Shown: positions 17,167-27,109, numbered from the stretch's first letter. The stretch: DNA of 64,000 nucleotides from JAAUUJ01 sp964392245 (GCA_964392245.1 CAYMOX010000010.1:30909-94908), one strand, 5' to 3'. Numbers and translations are program-made. Notes: generated from the sequence alone by a model not told the origin.

Positions 17167-19767
17167 TTAGGCCCAGCGCATCAGTCGCAGTTCCAGCGGA
17201 TCATTAAGATCGGGGTGATGAGGAAGAATCCGCAAGGCCAGACCCTGCAAACCACTGTCATCATAGTGAATATCACCCGAAAAAAGGGCCAACTCCTCTT
17301 GCTGCTGCACAAAGGTCAGGGGCATCGCCCGTCCCTCCAGAATCTCCCCTTCCTCATCCACGGCACCCAGATACACCTGAACCAGCAGATCCTGGGGTTC
17401 GAGCCCATGCAAACGGATGTGGGCATTCACGGTTAAAGGATCACAGGCTTTGAGTACAGGGCCTTGCTCACCATCCCCTGCTGGTGTGAGGAGACTGTTG
17501 TTGTGGTCGCGGATCTCCACATTGACCACCTGCACTTCATACCAGTGTTCCAGGAGTTTCTGTTGCCAGCGGGTCAAGGAGCGAGCAGCTTGAAACTGAT
17601 CCCTTTGCATCCGCAAATGGTACTCACTCAGACGAAAATAGGCCCTCTCCGCATAGTCCTTAACCATCCGTTCTGCACTGAACTGAGGAGCGTTGAGGCG
17701 AATGGCTGTTTTCATCCGCTGGATCCAGATGCGGGGTAGACCCTCCTGACCACGGGTGTAAAACATGGGGGCAATCTCCTCTTCCAGGAGGGTATAGATG
17801 GCATGGGATTCCACCTGATCCTGGTAGTCCCGATCCGCGTATTCCTCCCCTCGACCAATGGGCCAGCCCGTCTGGTGATAATCTGCCTCATCCCACCAGC
17901 CATCCAGAATACTGAGGTTAAGCCCACCGTTCATCGCGGACTTGATGCCACTGGTCCCAGACGCTTCACGGGGACGGAGAGGGTTATTCAGCCAGATATC
18001 GGCCCCAGCCACCATCAGACTGGTGACATACATGTCGTAATCTTCGATGAACACCATGCGGGAGCGAAATTCGGGCTGTCGCGCCGCCTGCACGATCTCG
18101 CGGATCAGCTCCTTCCCTGGGTTATCTCGGGGATGGGCTTTGCCCGCAAAGATGATCTGAACCGGACGCTCGGGGTGATTCAGAATGCGGCTGAGGCGTT
18201 CCAGATCCTTAAGCAGGAGACTGGCCCGCTTGTAGGTGGCAAAGCGGCGAGCAAAACCAATGGTGAGGATTTCAGGATGTAACACTTCGTGGGCCTGCTC
18301 GATCTCCGCCCGAGAAGCTTCCCGCCGCTGCAGCTGTTCGTAGAGTCGCTGGCGGGTGAAATAAACCAGACGGTTACGGCTGCGCTCGTGGGTGCGCCAG
18401 AGTTCACTATCCGGAATCACGTCCAGTCGTTGCCACAGGGGGGATGTCGGGGGAGCATCCGACCACTCCGGTCCCAGATAGCGATCATAAAGGTCCTGGT
18501 TATCTTCCCCCACCCAGGTGCGCACATGGGCTCCATTGGTTACAGACTGAACGGGAACTTCATTCTCTGGAACCTCCTGCCACAATCCACTGAACATGCG
18601 CCGCGAAACGGCCCCATGCAGGCGGCTGACTCCATTGACAAAACTGGCGGTATTGATCGCCAGCACTGCCATACTAAAAGGGGACTGAAAATCACCCGTG
18701 TTTTCCCGTCCTAGAGCCAGAAATTCTTCCCGGTGCAACCCCAGAGCGGCATAGTAATTCCCCATGTAGTAATCCACCTTGTCCGGGGGAAACAGATCAA
18801 TTCCGGCAGGCACCGGGGTATGGGTCGTAAACATCTGACTGGACCGGGCCACCTGCAACGCCTCCGCAAACGTGAGCAGCTTCTCAGCCATCATGATCCG
18901 GATGCGCTCCACCGCCAAAAATGCGGAGTGTCCCTCATTCATATGAAAGACCGTCGGGGTAATCTGTAGAGCCTGCAAAGCTCTCACCCCCCCGATTCCC
19001 AGCATCAATTCCTGATGAATGCGCAGATCTTGATCCCCGCCATAGAGTTCATCACAGATATCCTGGTCGTACTGGCTGTTGGGAACAATGTTGGTGTCCA
19101 GCAGATAGAGGGGCACCCGGCCCACCTGCGCTCTCCAGATCCGGGCATAGACCTCGCGGCCAGGATAACTCACCGTGATCCGGATCTCAGAGCCATCGGC
19201 CTGCCGCATCAGTTCGAGAGGCATGTTGTAGAAATCGTTGACCGGATATCTTTCCTGTTGCCAGCCATCGGAGTTGAGATACTGACGAAAGTAACCCTTC
19301 TGGTAAAGCAGTCCTACCCCCACCAGAGGTAACCCCAGATCACTGGCAGCTTTGAGGTGATCCCCGGCCAGCACCCCCAATCCTCCCGAGTAGATGGGTA
19401 AACAATCTGACAGGCCGTATTCTGCTGAGAAATAGGCGTAGCAATCTCGCTCTCGTCCCTGCGCAGAGACCTCCTTTAGAAACCAGGTTTTGTCCTGCAG
19501 ATAGGCTTGCAGAAAGCGATTGGCCCGATCCAGATGGGCAAGGAAACCGCTGTCCTTAGCCAGTTCCAGCAGCCGATCTTGACGGATCTGCCCCAGAAAA
19601 GCGACAGGATTGTGGGCAACGGCATCCCAGAGATCGGGATCCATGCGTCGAAAGAGAGAGGAGATTTCGGTGTTCCAGCTAAAGTAAAGGTTATAGGCCA
19701 GATGACGTAAAGATTCCAGAGCCTCTGGCAAAAATGGGGTGACCTTAAAGGTACGCAGCGGTCGCAT
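17167..19767 (-). CDS. glgP: Alpha-glucan phosphorylase
   Basis: Phosphorolysis of alpha-1,4-glucan (glycogen) to glucose 1-phosphate, cytosolic, pyridoxal-phosphate dependent. 866 residues. Family marks: the N-terminal block LAYNLYFSWN, HMNEGHSAFL, SVTNGAHVRTWVG, and the PLP-lysine region PREASGTSGIKSAMNGGLN near residue 600. The short N-terminus and missing regulatory insertions match the TIGR02094 alpha-glucan family rather than the classical GlgP of enteric bacteria. ATG 19767 is preferred over a GTG nine codons upstream because the family begins around RPLRTFKVTP. It lies between mraY and the aldehyde dehydrogenase-like gene on one strand. Confidence 0.93.
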   Translation of the reverse strand: MRPLRTFKVTPFLPEALESLRHLAYNLYFSWNTEISSLFRRMDPDLWDAVAHNPVAFLGQIRQDRLLELAKDSGFLAHLDRANRFLQAYLQDKTWFLKEVSAQGRERDCYAYFSAEYGLSDCLPIYSGGLGVLAGDHLKAASDLGLPLVGVGLLYQKGYFRQYLNSDGWQQERYPVNDFYNMPLELMRQADGSEIRITVSYPGREVYARIWRAQVGRVPLYLLDTNIVPNSQYDQDICDELYGGDQDLRIHQELMLGIGGVRALQALQITPTVFHMNEGHSAFLAVERIRIMMAEKLLTFAEALQVARSSQMFTTHTPVPAGIDLFPPDKVDYYMGNYYAALGLHREEFLALGRENTGDFQSPFSMAVLAINTASFVNGVSRLHGAVSRRMFSGLWQEVPENEVPVQSVTNGAHVRTWVGEDNQDLYDRYLGPEWSDAPPTSPLWQRLDVIPDSELWRTHERSRNRLVYFTRQRLYEQLQRREASRAEIEQAHEVLHPEILTIGFARRFATYKRASLLLKDLERLSRILNHPERPVQIIFAGKAHPRDNPGKELIREIVQAARQPEFRSRMVFIEDYDMYVTSLMVAGADIWLNNPLRPREASGTSGIKSAMNGGLNLSILDGWWDEADYHQTGWPIGRGEEYADRDYQDQVESHAIYTLLEEEIAPMFYTRGQEGLPRIWIQRMKTAIRLNAPQFSAERMVKDYAERAYFRLSEYHLRMQRDQFQAARSLTRWQQKLLEHWYEVQVVNVEIRDHNNSLLTPAGDGEQGPVLKACDPLTVNAHIRLHGLEPQDLLVQVYLGAVDEEGEILEGRAMPLTFVQQQEELALFSGDIHYDDSGLQGLALRILPHHPDLNDPLELRLMRWA

Positions 19768-19875
19768 GGGGTCTCTTCGTTTGAAACCAAACACTGCTAC
19801 CCTACCTTGTTCTGTCTTCCACCTCCCTCACTCTTCAGGTTCTATTCAGACCCATAGGCAGGAGGTAACGGATTC

Positions 19876-20997
19876 TTAAGGAAGTGAACCCAGCCATCCC
19901 CCCAGCAAACTCAATCCCCCGGTGATCGCGTAACCTAAACCCACGACCTGAATTTCCGACCATCCCCCCAGTTCCAGATGATGATGGAGAGGGGCCATTC
20001 GGAAGATCCGTTTGCCTTCCCCGGTTTGATGCTTGGTGTACTTGAAGTAACTCACTTGCAGGATCACCGAAAGGGACTCGAGGATCAGGACGCCCCCCAG
20101 GAGCGCCAGAGCCCAGAGACTATCACTCAGCAAGGCGATCCCCGCCAAGACACCCCCCAATCCCAGGGATCCGGTATCCCCCATAAACACCTGGGCTGGA
20201 TGACGATTATGCAGCAGAAACCCCAGACAACTGCCCCCAATGGCCAGGGCTAGAACCGCCAGAGAAGGATGAGTAGGGGCAATGATCAGCCCCAGGCCCA
20301 GGAGTAAACAGGACACCACTCCCGCCGCCAGGCCATCCATCCCATCCGTCAGGTTTACGGCATTGTTGGTTCCGACCAAAACAAACATCGCCAGCGGCCA
20401 GTAGGCCCAGTTCAACGGCAACTCACCCAGCAAGGGAAGATGAATGCTTCCCTCCATCCCGATCCAGGCCAGCCAGCCACAAAAGCTGAGGGCCACCAGC
20501 AGTTGCAAGCCAAATTTTTGCTGGGGTGTCAGGCCCTGATTGGACTGCTGCCGGATCACCTGCCAGTCATCTAACCAGCCCACCAGCCCATAGGCCAGGG
20601 TTAAAACCGCCACAGCAACAACGGCTGAATCCGCCCGCGTCAACCCCAGAGCGCCCCCCAGACCTATGGGTAGAAAATAAATCCCTCCCATGGTAGGTGT
20701 CCCAGCTTTCTTCAGGTGAGACTGGGGTCCATCGGTTCGGATCACCTGTCCCGCTCGCAGACGGCGAAGAAGTGGCACCGCCCCCAGACCTGTGAGCCCT
20801 GTAACCACGGTACTAAGGCCAAAAGGCAGCAATCCCTGCGGCCACCAGAATGTGAGGGCACCCACGGCAGCTAGGCCAAGAAGGGCCGCCAGAAACATTC
20901 CCCACTGGAAATTGGAGTTAAAACCCGTCTGATCCAACTCCGGAGATTCTGCCACTGAATCTGACACGTCCTGCGACTCTGTAATGGATTCTGTCAT
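19876..20997 (-). CDS. mraY: Phospho-N-acetylmuramoyl-pentapeptide transferase
   Basis: Integral membrane enzyme that transfers phospho-MurNAc-pentapeptide to undecaprenyl phosphate (lipid I formation) in peptidoglycan synthesis. About ten hydrophobic spans; motifs include KKAGTPTMGG, the Asp pair in YGLVGWLDDW, NAVNLTDGMDGLA, VFMGDTGSLGLG and the His cluster MAPLHHHLELGG. The N-terminus carries a hydrophilic Ser/Glu-rich extension of about 30 residues, as seen in some cyanobacterial MraY. ATG 20997 is favoured by an AGGGG just upstream; an ATG at 21021 would add eight residues. Unlike in enteric bacteria, no mur/mra cluster surrounds it. Confidence 0.95.
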   Translation of the reverse strand: MTESITESQDVSDSVAESPELDQTGFNSNFQWGMFLAALLGLAAVGALTFWWPQGLLPFGLSTVVTGLTGLGAVPLLRRLRAGQVIRTDGPQSHLKKAGTPTMGGIYFLPIGLGGALGLTRADSAVVAVAVLTLAYGLVGWLDDWQVIRQQSNQGLTPQQKFGLQLLVALSFCGWLAWIGMEGSIHLPLLGELPLNWAYWPLAMFVLVGTNNAVNLTDGMDGLAAGVVSCLLLGLGLIIAPTHPSLAVLALAIGGSCLGFLLHNRHPAQVFMGDTGSLGLGGVLAGIALLSDSLWALALLGGVLILESLSVILQVSYFKYTKHQTGEGKRIFRMAPLHHHLELGGWSEIQVVGLGYAITGGLSLLGGWLGSLP

Positions 20998-21050
20998 CAC
21001 AACCCCTTCAACACCTGGCATTACTCTACCGCCGAAGCAGGAGTTCTGGC

Positions 21051-21740
21051 TTAGAGAGCACTGGACCTGAGGGCGTCCATCGCTTCAGAGCGCAGACCCC
21101 GAGCCCGGCGGAAAAGCTCCTGTCCCGTGTGCAGATGTCGATCATCAAAGTTCATGGTGAAATAATTCAACTCATCCAGCCCATCCTCCAGATGGTTAAG
21201 TGCATAGTAGAGCCGGGAGGCCACGCCAGCCAGACTACTGGGATTGGGCATTTGGCGAAACTGGGCCTGCGCTTTGCTCAGCTGATCCCCAGCATTCTGC
21301 AGATAGAGTTCAAAGGCATCCGTCAATTCTGGGTCAAACGGATCGGCAGCCAGGGCATTCAGTTGGGGCTTTAGAGAGTTGAGCAAGCTGGCCAGAGTAC
21401 GGTTGAGGGGCGTGTAAACCTGCTGCATCCATCGCTCCCGAGCCACGGCTTCATCGGTCACTGTGGCCTGGGGCTGCCCCCCATTGCCGCTGGGAGCGTC
21501 CCGTTGAGCCGCCTGGATCTGTCGATCGTAAGCCGAGCGAGTGTCCCGGTGCTTCAAAACATGATAGGCAGCATTGATCTCACGAATCCGGTCGCTTTCT
21601 GCACGGCTGGTATCGGGATGGTGCTCCTTGACCAACCGTCGATAGGCCTGCTTGATCTCCTCATTGGAGGCTCCCACAGGCACTCCTAAGGTGTGGTAGT
21701 GAGATCCTCGAACGACATTTTTGCGAGAAGAAGCAGGCAT
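21051..21740 (-). CDS. J-domain (DnaJ-like) protein
   Basis: 229 residues. The N-terminal J domain (about 13-75) has YHTLGVPVGASNEEIKQAY, the Hsp70-stimulating HHPD motif and a helix IV reading SAYDRQI. The remaining 150 residues are helical and not a canonical DnaJ: no Gly/Phe region and no cysteine zinc repeats. It would recruit a DnaK protein to an unknown client. ATG at 21740 is chosen over a TTG four codons upstream. The gap to the upstream pabB-pabC gene is 60 bp, and mraY follows 53 bp downstream. Confidence 0.85.
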   Translation of the reverse strand: MPASSRKNVVRGSHYHTLGVPVGASNEEIKQAYRRLVKEHHPDTSRAESDRIREINAAYHVLKHRDTRSAYDRQIQAAQRDAPSGNGGQPQATVTDEAVARERWMQQVYTPLNRTLASLLNSLKPQLNALAADPFDPELTDAFELYLQNAGDQLSKAQAQFRQMPNPSSLAGVASRLYYALNHLEDGLDELNYFTMNFDDRHLHTGQELFRRARGLRSEAMDALRSSAL

Positions 21741-21800
21741 GGACCGAATCAAGACAACATCCCACTTATTTTATCGAGATTGCGGAGTGCCCGCGATGCT

Positions 21801-23663
21801 TCAACGCTCTAGCACTTCAAGATGCATCTTGTGTTGGGTTTTCCTGGGAAATACAACCTGAACCTCTTGCATTTTGCGCACAGAGTTGATCCAGAAGACT
21901 CGTTCTGCCATTTGCAAATCCGCCAAATCGAGAATCCGTTCCTGGAGTTTTCCCTGTTGCAATAACCAGGCTCGATAGGTTCCTGGCAAGAGACCACAGC
22001 TGACTGGGGGCGTGTACCAGGATCCTTGCAGCTGAATCACCAGATTGGCATTGCAGAATTCTGTTAGCTCTCTCTTTTCGTTCCAGAGCAGAACATCCAC
22101 GCACTCAGGGTGGTGGCGTTGAGCCTGCTGATACATCTCTCGATTTGTTGTTTTATGATACAGGAAAACATCTCTACTGTTGACAGGAACCTGATGCAAA
22201 CAGACCTGATTTGAGGCCAGAAATGTTTGGGGTTTCAGCAAAGATCTCTCCACTCTAACCTCTGCTTGCTTGGTTACTATAATTCTCACCTTTTGAGGAA
22301 GGGCAGGTGCATCTCGAATGATCCGGTTTAAAGAGTCAAGGACTGTGGTGATACATAAAGGAATGGAAAAGTAGTCTGCCGAATTTTGTAGTCGTTGTAA
22401 GTGGAAGTCCAGCAAGAAAAATCCTTCTTCTGAAGACCACAGTAAAGTTTCCAATAGGGAAAAATCAGGAGACTGGCGGGTGAGAACTTGAGCCTTAACA
22501 TTGCACTCTCGATATTCATCATCTAAATGAGAATCCCATACAATTCCTCCCCCCACACCATACTCTCCGATCCCACGCTTTCGGTCATATAAAACTGTAC
22601 GGATCGCAACATTAAACTGACTTCTTCCCTGGGGAGCAATCAAACCAATCGTACCTGTATAGAGTTTTCTTGGGGATAATTCTAACTGGGAAATAATCTT
22701 CATCGTACTAATTTTTGGTGCGCCTGTGATAGAAGCACAAGGAAATAAAGCGGACAGCACCTTGATCCAGTTCGCCTCAGTGGTTGCCTGAATGGTGGAG
22801 GTCATTTGCCAGAGGGTGGGGTACTTCTCCAGCTCAAATAGAGACTTAACTCGAATTGATCCCAGTTTGGAGATCCGTCCTAAATCATTGCGGATCATAT
22901 CTACGATCATCAAGTTTTCTGCTTGATCCTTCTGGGAGTTTCGGAGTTTCTCTATTTGCAAAAGATCTTGAGATAACAATAATCCGCGAGCGATGGTTCC
23001 CTTCATGGGGCGACAGAAGATTTGATCCCCTTGGAGACAAAAAAACAGCTCTGGAGAAGCGCAACATATACTCCAGTCCTCCAGCTGTAAAAATGCACCA
23101 TATTCCCCCCCCTGAGCCCGATCCATCTGCAGGAAAACCGCCCAGGGATCCGGTTGCAATTGGGTTCTGAGGCGAAAAGAGTAGTTGACCTGGTAGGTGA
23201 GTCCTTGAGCAATGGACTCTTTAATACTCCTGAACGCAGCTTGATAGTCTTGGGGAGAGATCGATGGAGACCAGAGAAGAGGGGAAAGCGATGGTGGAAT
23301 TTGAGGCAGTCGCACGATCTGGGGAGAGGGGTAAAGTGCAAACCACGCCAGTGGAAAGTCTCCTGCCGGAAGGACCTGAAAATGGGGATCAAATGCGGGA
23401 GCCGCTTCATAGCTGACAAAACCGACTGCATAATACCCGTTCGTTTCGATCTGCCTCTGCACCCGATGTAACAGGGGGAGCACCTCAGACACCCTCAGGG
23501 TTGACATCACCTGCAGGGGCTGACGGAAAAAGCACCACTGATTGATATGGGCGTCGAAGATTAGGGCACTGTGCAGCGGTGGCGGACCTCCCTGCAGCAA
23601 CATATCCAGGCTGATGGTCTGCTCCTGTTGCTCCTGCATGACTCTTCTGCCTGCAGTCATCAT
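21801..23663 (-). CDS. pabB: Aminodeoxychorismate synthase component I fused to aminotransferase class IV (PabB-PabC)
   Basis: 620 residues, two enzymes of p-aminobenzoate (folate) synthesis in one chain. The N-terminal chorismate-binding domain (about 80-400) shows CCASPELFF, RPMKGTIARG, DMIRNDLGR, SITGAPKISTM and the conserved GVGGGIVWDS. The C-terminal domain (about 410-620) is a fold-type IV PLP enzyme: HLQRLQNSADYF near its start, the Schiff-base Lys in HKTTNREMY, and NANLVIQ. The fusion is common in bacteria; the glutaminase PabA is not in this window. It starts 6 bp after the ABC ATPase stop, so translation may be coupled. Alternative starts at 23660 and 23639. Confidence 0.92.
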   Translation of the reverse strand: MMTAGRRVMQEQQEQTISLDMLLQGGPPPLHSALIFDAHINQWCFFRQPLQVMSTLRVSEVLPLLHRVQRQIETNGYYAVGFVSYEAAPAFDPHFQVLPAGDFPLAWFALYPSPQIVRLPQIPPSLSPLLWSPSISPQDYQAAFRSIKESIAQGLTYQVNYSFRLRTQLQPDPWAVFLQMDRAQGGEYGAFLQLEDWSICCASPELFFCLQGDQIFCRPMKGTIARGLLLSQDLLQIEKLRNSQKDQAENLMIVDMIRNDLGRISKLGSIRVKSLFELEKYPTLWQMTSTIQATTEANWIKVLSALFPCASITGAPKISTMKIISQLELSPRKLYTGTIGLIAPQGRSQFNVAIRTVLYDRKRGIGEYGVGGGIVWDSHLDDEYRECNVKAQVLTRQSPDFSLLETLLWSSEEGFFLLDFHLQRLQNSADYFSIPLCITTVLDSLNRIIRDAPALPQKVRIIVTKQAEVRVERSLLKPQTFLASNQVCLHQVPVNSRDVFLYHKTTNREMYQQAQRHHPECVDVLLWNEKRELTEFCNANLVIQLQGSWYTPPVSCGLLPGTYRAWLLQQGKLQERILDLADLQMAERVFWINSVRKMQEVQVVFPRKTQHKMHLEVLER

Positions 23664-23669
23664 CTGAGA

Positions 23670-24401
23670 CTAGCTAACGGGGGAAAGGGAGGGTAGAGGC
23701 TGGGTGCGAAGCTTCGGCTGATTTGGCTGATCGGAGGCAATGAGGCCATCTTGAATGCGAATGATCCGCCGCGTTTGGGAGGCAATATCCGGCTCGTGGG
23801 TCACGATCACCAGGGTACTCCCCTGTCGGTTGAGCTCTGAGATCAAATCCATAATCTCCTGGGAGGTTTGTGTGTCCAGAGCGCCAGTGGGTTCATCCGC
23901 CAGGATCAGAGAGGGATTGTTCACCAGGGCCCGGGCAATGGCCACCCGTTGTTGTTGTCCGCCCGATAACTGGTTGGGACGATTCAAGAGTCGATCCCCC
24001 AGTCCAACATTCTTGAGAGCTGCCTCTGCCCGTTGCCGCCGTTCCTCTCGAGGGATGCGAGCATAGATCAAAGGGATCATGACATTCTCCAGGGCTGTGG
24101 CTCGCGGCAGCAGGTTGAATTGTTGGAATACAAATCCAATCTTGTGGTTGCGAATTTGGGCAAGATCATTATCCCCCAGGGTGGTGATGTCACGTCCCTC
24201 CAACAAATAACGGCCCTGGGTAGGTCGATCTAGACAGCCAAGCACATTCATAAGGGTGGACTTCCCTGAACCTGAGGCTCCCACAATGGCCAGATATTCC
24301 CCTTCGTTGATCACGAGATCAATATTCTGCAGGGCTCTGACCAGCACCTCCCCCAACCGATAGGTCTTTTGAACGCCTTCCAACTGGATCATGATGCTCA
24401 T
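23670..24401 (-). CDS. ABC transporter ATP-binding protein (MacB/LolD type)
   Basis: 243 residues with Walker A GASGSGKST, the Q-loop FVFQQFNLLPR, the signature LSGGQQQRVAIARAL, Walker B LILADEPTGALD and the His switch VIVTHEPD. The class (LolD/MacB/DevA) powers export-type mechanotransmission rather than substrate passage through the membrane. Encoded 1 bp after the permease stop and downstream of a periplasmic adaptor gene, giving a three-gene tripartite efflux unit comparable to cyanobacterial DevBCA or MacAB. The permease and ATPase are separate here, unlike fused MacB. The outer-membrane TolC-like partner is not in this window. Confidence 0.93.
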   Translation of the reverse strand: MSIMIQLEGVQKTYRLGEVLVRALQNIDLVINEGEYLAIVGASGSGKSTLMNVLGCLDRPTQGRYLLEGRDITTLGDNDLAQIRNHKIGFVFQQFNLLPRATALENVMIPLIYARIPREERRQRAEAALKNVGLGDRLLNRPNQLSGGQQQRVAIARALVNNPSLILADEPTGALDTQTSQEIMDLISELNRQGSTLVIVTHEPDIASQTRRIIRIQDGLIASDQPNQPKLRTQPLPSLSPVS

Positions 24402-24402
24402 G

Positions 24403-25632
24403 TCAATCGGTCCGTAATGCAGTAATGGGATCTAACTTGGCGGCACTGCGAGCGGGTGCAACCCCTGCCAGTAACCCTACCGCAAATGCCAGACTGAAAC
24501 TGATCATAATCGCCTCAGGGGCAACGATCAGGGGAATGTCCATGGCCACGGATGCTAACCCCGCAATCCCGATCCCTAATCCAATGCCGATCACCCCTCC
24601 CCCAAGAGACACCAGAATCGCTTCCGAGAGAAATTGATAGAGAATTGCGGCCTCCGTTGCCCCCAAAGCTTTGCGGACCCCGATCTCACGGGTACGTTCC
24701 ACCACTGCCACCAGCATGATGTTGGCAATCCCAATGCCCCCAACCACCAGGGAAACTCCCCCAATGCTGACCACAAAGGTTGTAAATAATCCGACGAACA
24801 AATTCAGAGTGTTCTGCAGATCAAATTGACTGGTGATGGCAAAGTCGTCCTCATCTCCTGGCAGGATATTATTGCGCAGCCGCAGCAAATTTGTAATTTG
24901 AAATTGGGCTGCATCCACTTCCTCCTGGGAACGGGCGCGGATGAAAATTCCGGTTAAGGCAATGCCAGACAGAGAGTTGTTTCCCACCAAGCGTGTGGCC
25001 ATGGTTGTGATGGGCAAATAAATCTGGTCATCGGGATCCGCTCCACTGAGACCTCCCTTGGGCTCCAGGACCCCAATGACGGTGAATCTCTCCCCGTTGA
25101 TACGGACCCGCTCACCGATCACAGGGGCGGTTCCAAAAATCCGATCGCGGATTGTGTCCCCCAGGACCACCACCTGCTGGAGTTCATCCACCTCCTCTTG
25201 GGTAAAGAACCGTCCCTCCGACAGATCCCAATTGCGCACATAGGTAAAGGAGGGAACAGTTCCAGACGCGCGGGTAAAGGTATTTTCATCGCGATAAACC
25301 ATTTGCACCCCCCCGGAAATAAATCCGGCTGCTCCATCCACGGCGGGGGCCTGGACATCTATGGCTTCGGCATCCTCCAGGGTCAGACTGGAGGCGATCT
25401 GTCCCACCACCCCGACCCTCGGATTTCCAGCCAACACCACAATCACATCCGTTCCCAGGGACTGTAACAACCCTTCTGAGGCTTGCTGAACTCCCTGCCC
25501 GATTGAATTAAGGGCAATGACCGAGCTGATACCAATCACCACCCCCAGAATGGTCAGCCCCGTGCGCAGGCGATTGGTGCGCAAGCTCTCGGTGGCCATG
25601 GTCAGGGTGTCTTCAAAATAGGGTGTGGGCAC
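24403..25632 (-). CDS. MacB-like ABC transporter permease (FtsX family)
   Basis: 409 residues. One N-terminal TM segment (RTGLTILGVVIGISSVIAL), a large periplasmic MacB_PCD domain (about 45-270), then three C-terminal TM segments with the FtsX-type block VVERTREIGVRKALGA. Works with the ATPase encoded 1 bp downstream and the adaptor encoded upstream. The start is GTG at 25632; no closer ATG keeps the first TM. Substrate unknown; in cyanobacteria such systems export glycolipids, peptides or drugs. Confidence 0.92.
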   Translation of the reverse strand: MPTPYFEDTLTMATESLRTNRLRTGLTILGVVIGISSVIALNSIGQGVQQASEGLLQSLGTDVIVVLAGNPRVGVVGQIASSLTLEDAEAIDVQAPAVDGAAGFISGGVQMVYRDENTFTRASGTVPSFTYVRNWDLSEGRFFTQEEVDELQQVVVLGDTIRDRIFGTAPVIGERVRINGERFTVIGVLEPKGGLSGADPDDQIYLPITTMATRLVGNNSLSGIALTGIFIRARSQEEVDAAQFQITNLLRLRNNILPGDEDDFAITSQFDLQNTLNLFVGLFTTFVVSIGGVSLVVGGIGIANIMLVAVVERTREIGVRKALGATEAAILYQFLSEAILVSLGGGVIGIGLGIGIAGLASVAMDIPLIVAPEAIMISFSLAFAVGLLAGVAPARSAAKLDPITALRTD

Positions 25633-25680
25633 ATTGATCTCCTGTCAAGCGGCTATGGCTTCAATTTGATGGGGGGGCCA

Positions 25681-27012
25681 CTACTCCTCGTTATCGCCAA
25701 AGTTCAGGAAAGGAGTGCTGCCCGGGCGACGATAGCCTTCCGGAAAGCTGAGGAAGATCTGCTCATCCCCCTGCAGACCCTCACGCACCACGGTTTTATC
25801 CCCGACGGTCAATCCGACTGAAAGCGGTTTAAAGATCGGTTCTGCCTCCTCCCCAAGCACATACACACCTGTGGCGGTATCCTCCCGCACGATTGTCACG
25901 GTGGGCACCACCAACACGTCCTCCAGCTGTCCAGCATCAAAGTCAACATCCACACTCATGCCTGGTCTGAGTAACCCTTCAGTGTCATCTTCGATGCTGA
26001 GCTTGACCTCAAAACTGATCACGTTTTGTTCTGCAATCGCCTGGGGGGACACATGTTTGACGCGTCCGGTAAAGGTGAGATCGGGAAAGGCATCCACACG
26101 AATCGTAGCCAATTGATCTTCAGAAATAAAGCGAACATCGCTTTCGGCTACATTCACTGTCACTTGATTGGGACCAGCGATCGAAACCAAAGCCGGGCTG
26201 ATCCGAGGCACTGTTGGGGATGTATCGATTTGGACCGTACTGGGGGCAATAAATGCTCCAGCCTGGACAAACTTGCGGGAGACCACACCTGCGAAGGGAG
26301 CCTGAACTTGTGAATCAGCCAACTGTTGTTCCAGAGAAAGCAGCACCCCACGGGTAGCCTCTACCTGGGCTCGGGCCTGGGCAATATCCTCTGGACGGGG
26401 GCCTGTCTCCACCAGACGAAGGGCCTCCTCAAACTGGGTGACCGTTGCTTTTGCCCGCTCATAGGCTGCCTCTGAGGTGATTAACCGTTGCCGTGATATA
26501 GCCCCATTTTCCAGGAGTTCTTCATCCCGTCTCAGGGTATCCTCCGCCTGGCGTAAGGCAGCCTGAGCATCCTGGAGCCGTGCCCTGGCTTGAGCCACCT
26601 CCTCAGCCCGACTTCCCGCCAGCAGCCGTTCTAAATTCGCCTGTGCTGCGGCCAAATTCCCCTGAGCCTGTACCAATTGCCCCTCGAGATCAGAGCTGTC
26701 CATGATGCCAACAACTTGACCGGCTTCGACGGTGTCTCCCTCCTCTACCAGAATGGCCTCAACAATGCCCGGACGCTTGGGAGTGACATTCACAAATCGC
26801 TCGGGTTCCACACTGCCACTGGCGGAAACCGTTAGAGGAATATCGGCCCGCTCTACAGGGGTTGTTAGATTTTCAACTGGTGTGGGTGTGGAGCGCTTTT
26901 GCCAGTTGTTATAGCCCGAGTAAACGAGAACAGCCAAAAGGCCAACCCCAATCAAACGGGGCCACCATCGTCGGGTCCGGGATTGTGATTCTGAGGTGAT
27001 GCTTCCTGTCAT
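25681..27012 (-). CDS. RND/MacA-type periplasmic adaptor (membrane fusion protein)
   Basis: 443 residues. N-terminal TM anchor (LIGVGLLAVLVYSGYNNW), a biotinyl-lipoyl-like half motif (VEEGDTVEAGQVVGIMD), a long alpha-helical hairpin (about 110-230, rich in Ala, Gln, Arg), the second lipoyl half (DSQVQAPFAGVVSRKFV), then beta-barrel and membrane-proximal domains. Bridges an inner-membrane ABC transporter to an outer-membrane channel. First gene of the efflux unit; the permease follows after a 48-bp gap. Its upstream region contains a symmetrical dyad (27053-27109) shared with the divergent deacetylase gene. Confidence 0.93.
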   Translation of the reverse strand: MTGSITSESQSRTRRWWPRLIGVGLLAVLVYSGYNNWQKRSTPTPVENLTTPVERADIPLTVSASGSVEPERFVNVTPKRPGIVEAILVEEGDTVEAGQVVGIMDSSDLEGQLVQAQGNLAAAQANLERLLAGSRAEEVAQARARLQDAQAALRQAEDTLRRDEELLENGAISRQRLITSEAAYERAKATVTQFEEALRLVETGPRPEDIAQARAQVEATRGVLLSLEQQLADSQVQAPFAGVVSRKFVQAGAFIAPSTVQIDTSPTVPRISPALVSIAGPNQVTVNVAESDVRFISEDQLATIRVDAFPDLTFTGRVKHVSPQAIAEQNVISFEVKLSIEDDTEGLLRPGMSVDVDFDAGQLEDVLVVPTVTIVREDTATGVYVLGEEAEPIFKPLSVGLTVGDKTVVREGLQGDEQIFLSFPEGYRRPGSTPFLNFGDNEE

Positions 27013-27052
27013 ACCTTTTTGATCTAATGTGCCCTGATCCTTGACGCTAAAC

Positions 27053-27109
27053 TCACTGCAGATACTCGAGGTCTCAGGTTGAACCTACCAATGTGCGTGC
27101 TCGCAGTGA
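27053..27109. promoter_or_regulatory. Concentric dyad symmetry in a divergent intergenic region
   Basis: Outer arms TCACTGC (27053-27059) and GCAGTGA (27103-27109) and an inner palindrome AGGTT-G-AACCT (27076-27086) share exactly the same centre, base 27081. The 16-bp segments between arms do not pair. The site lies in the 288 bp between the efflux adaptor gene (-) and the deacetylase gene (+), so it could be an operator for one or both. No regulator family can be assigned. Confidence 0.45.
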
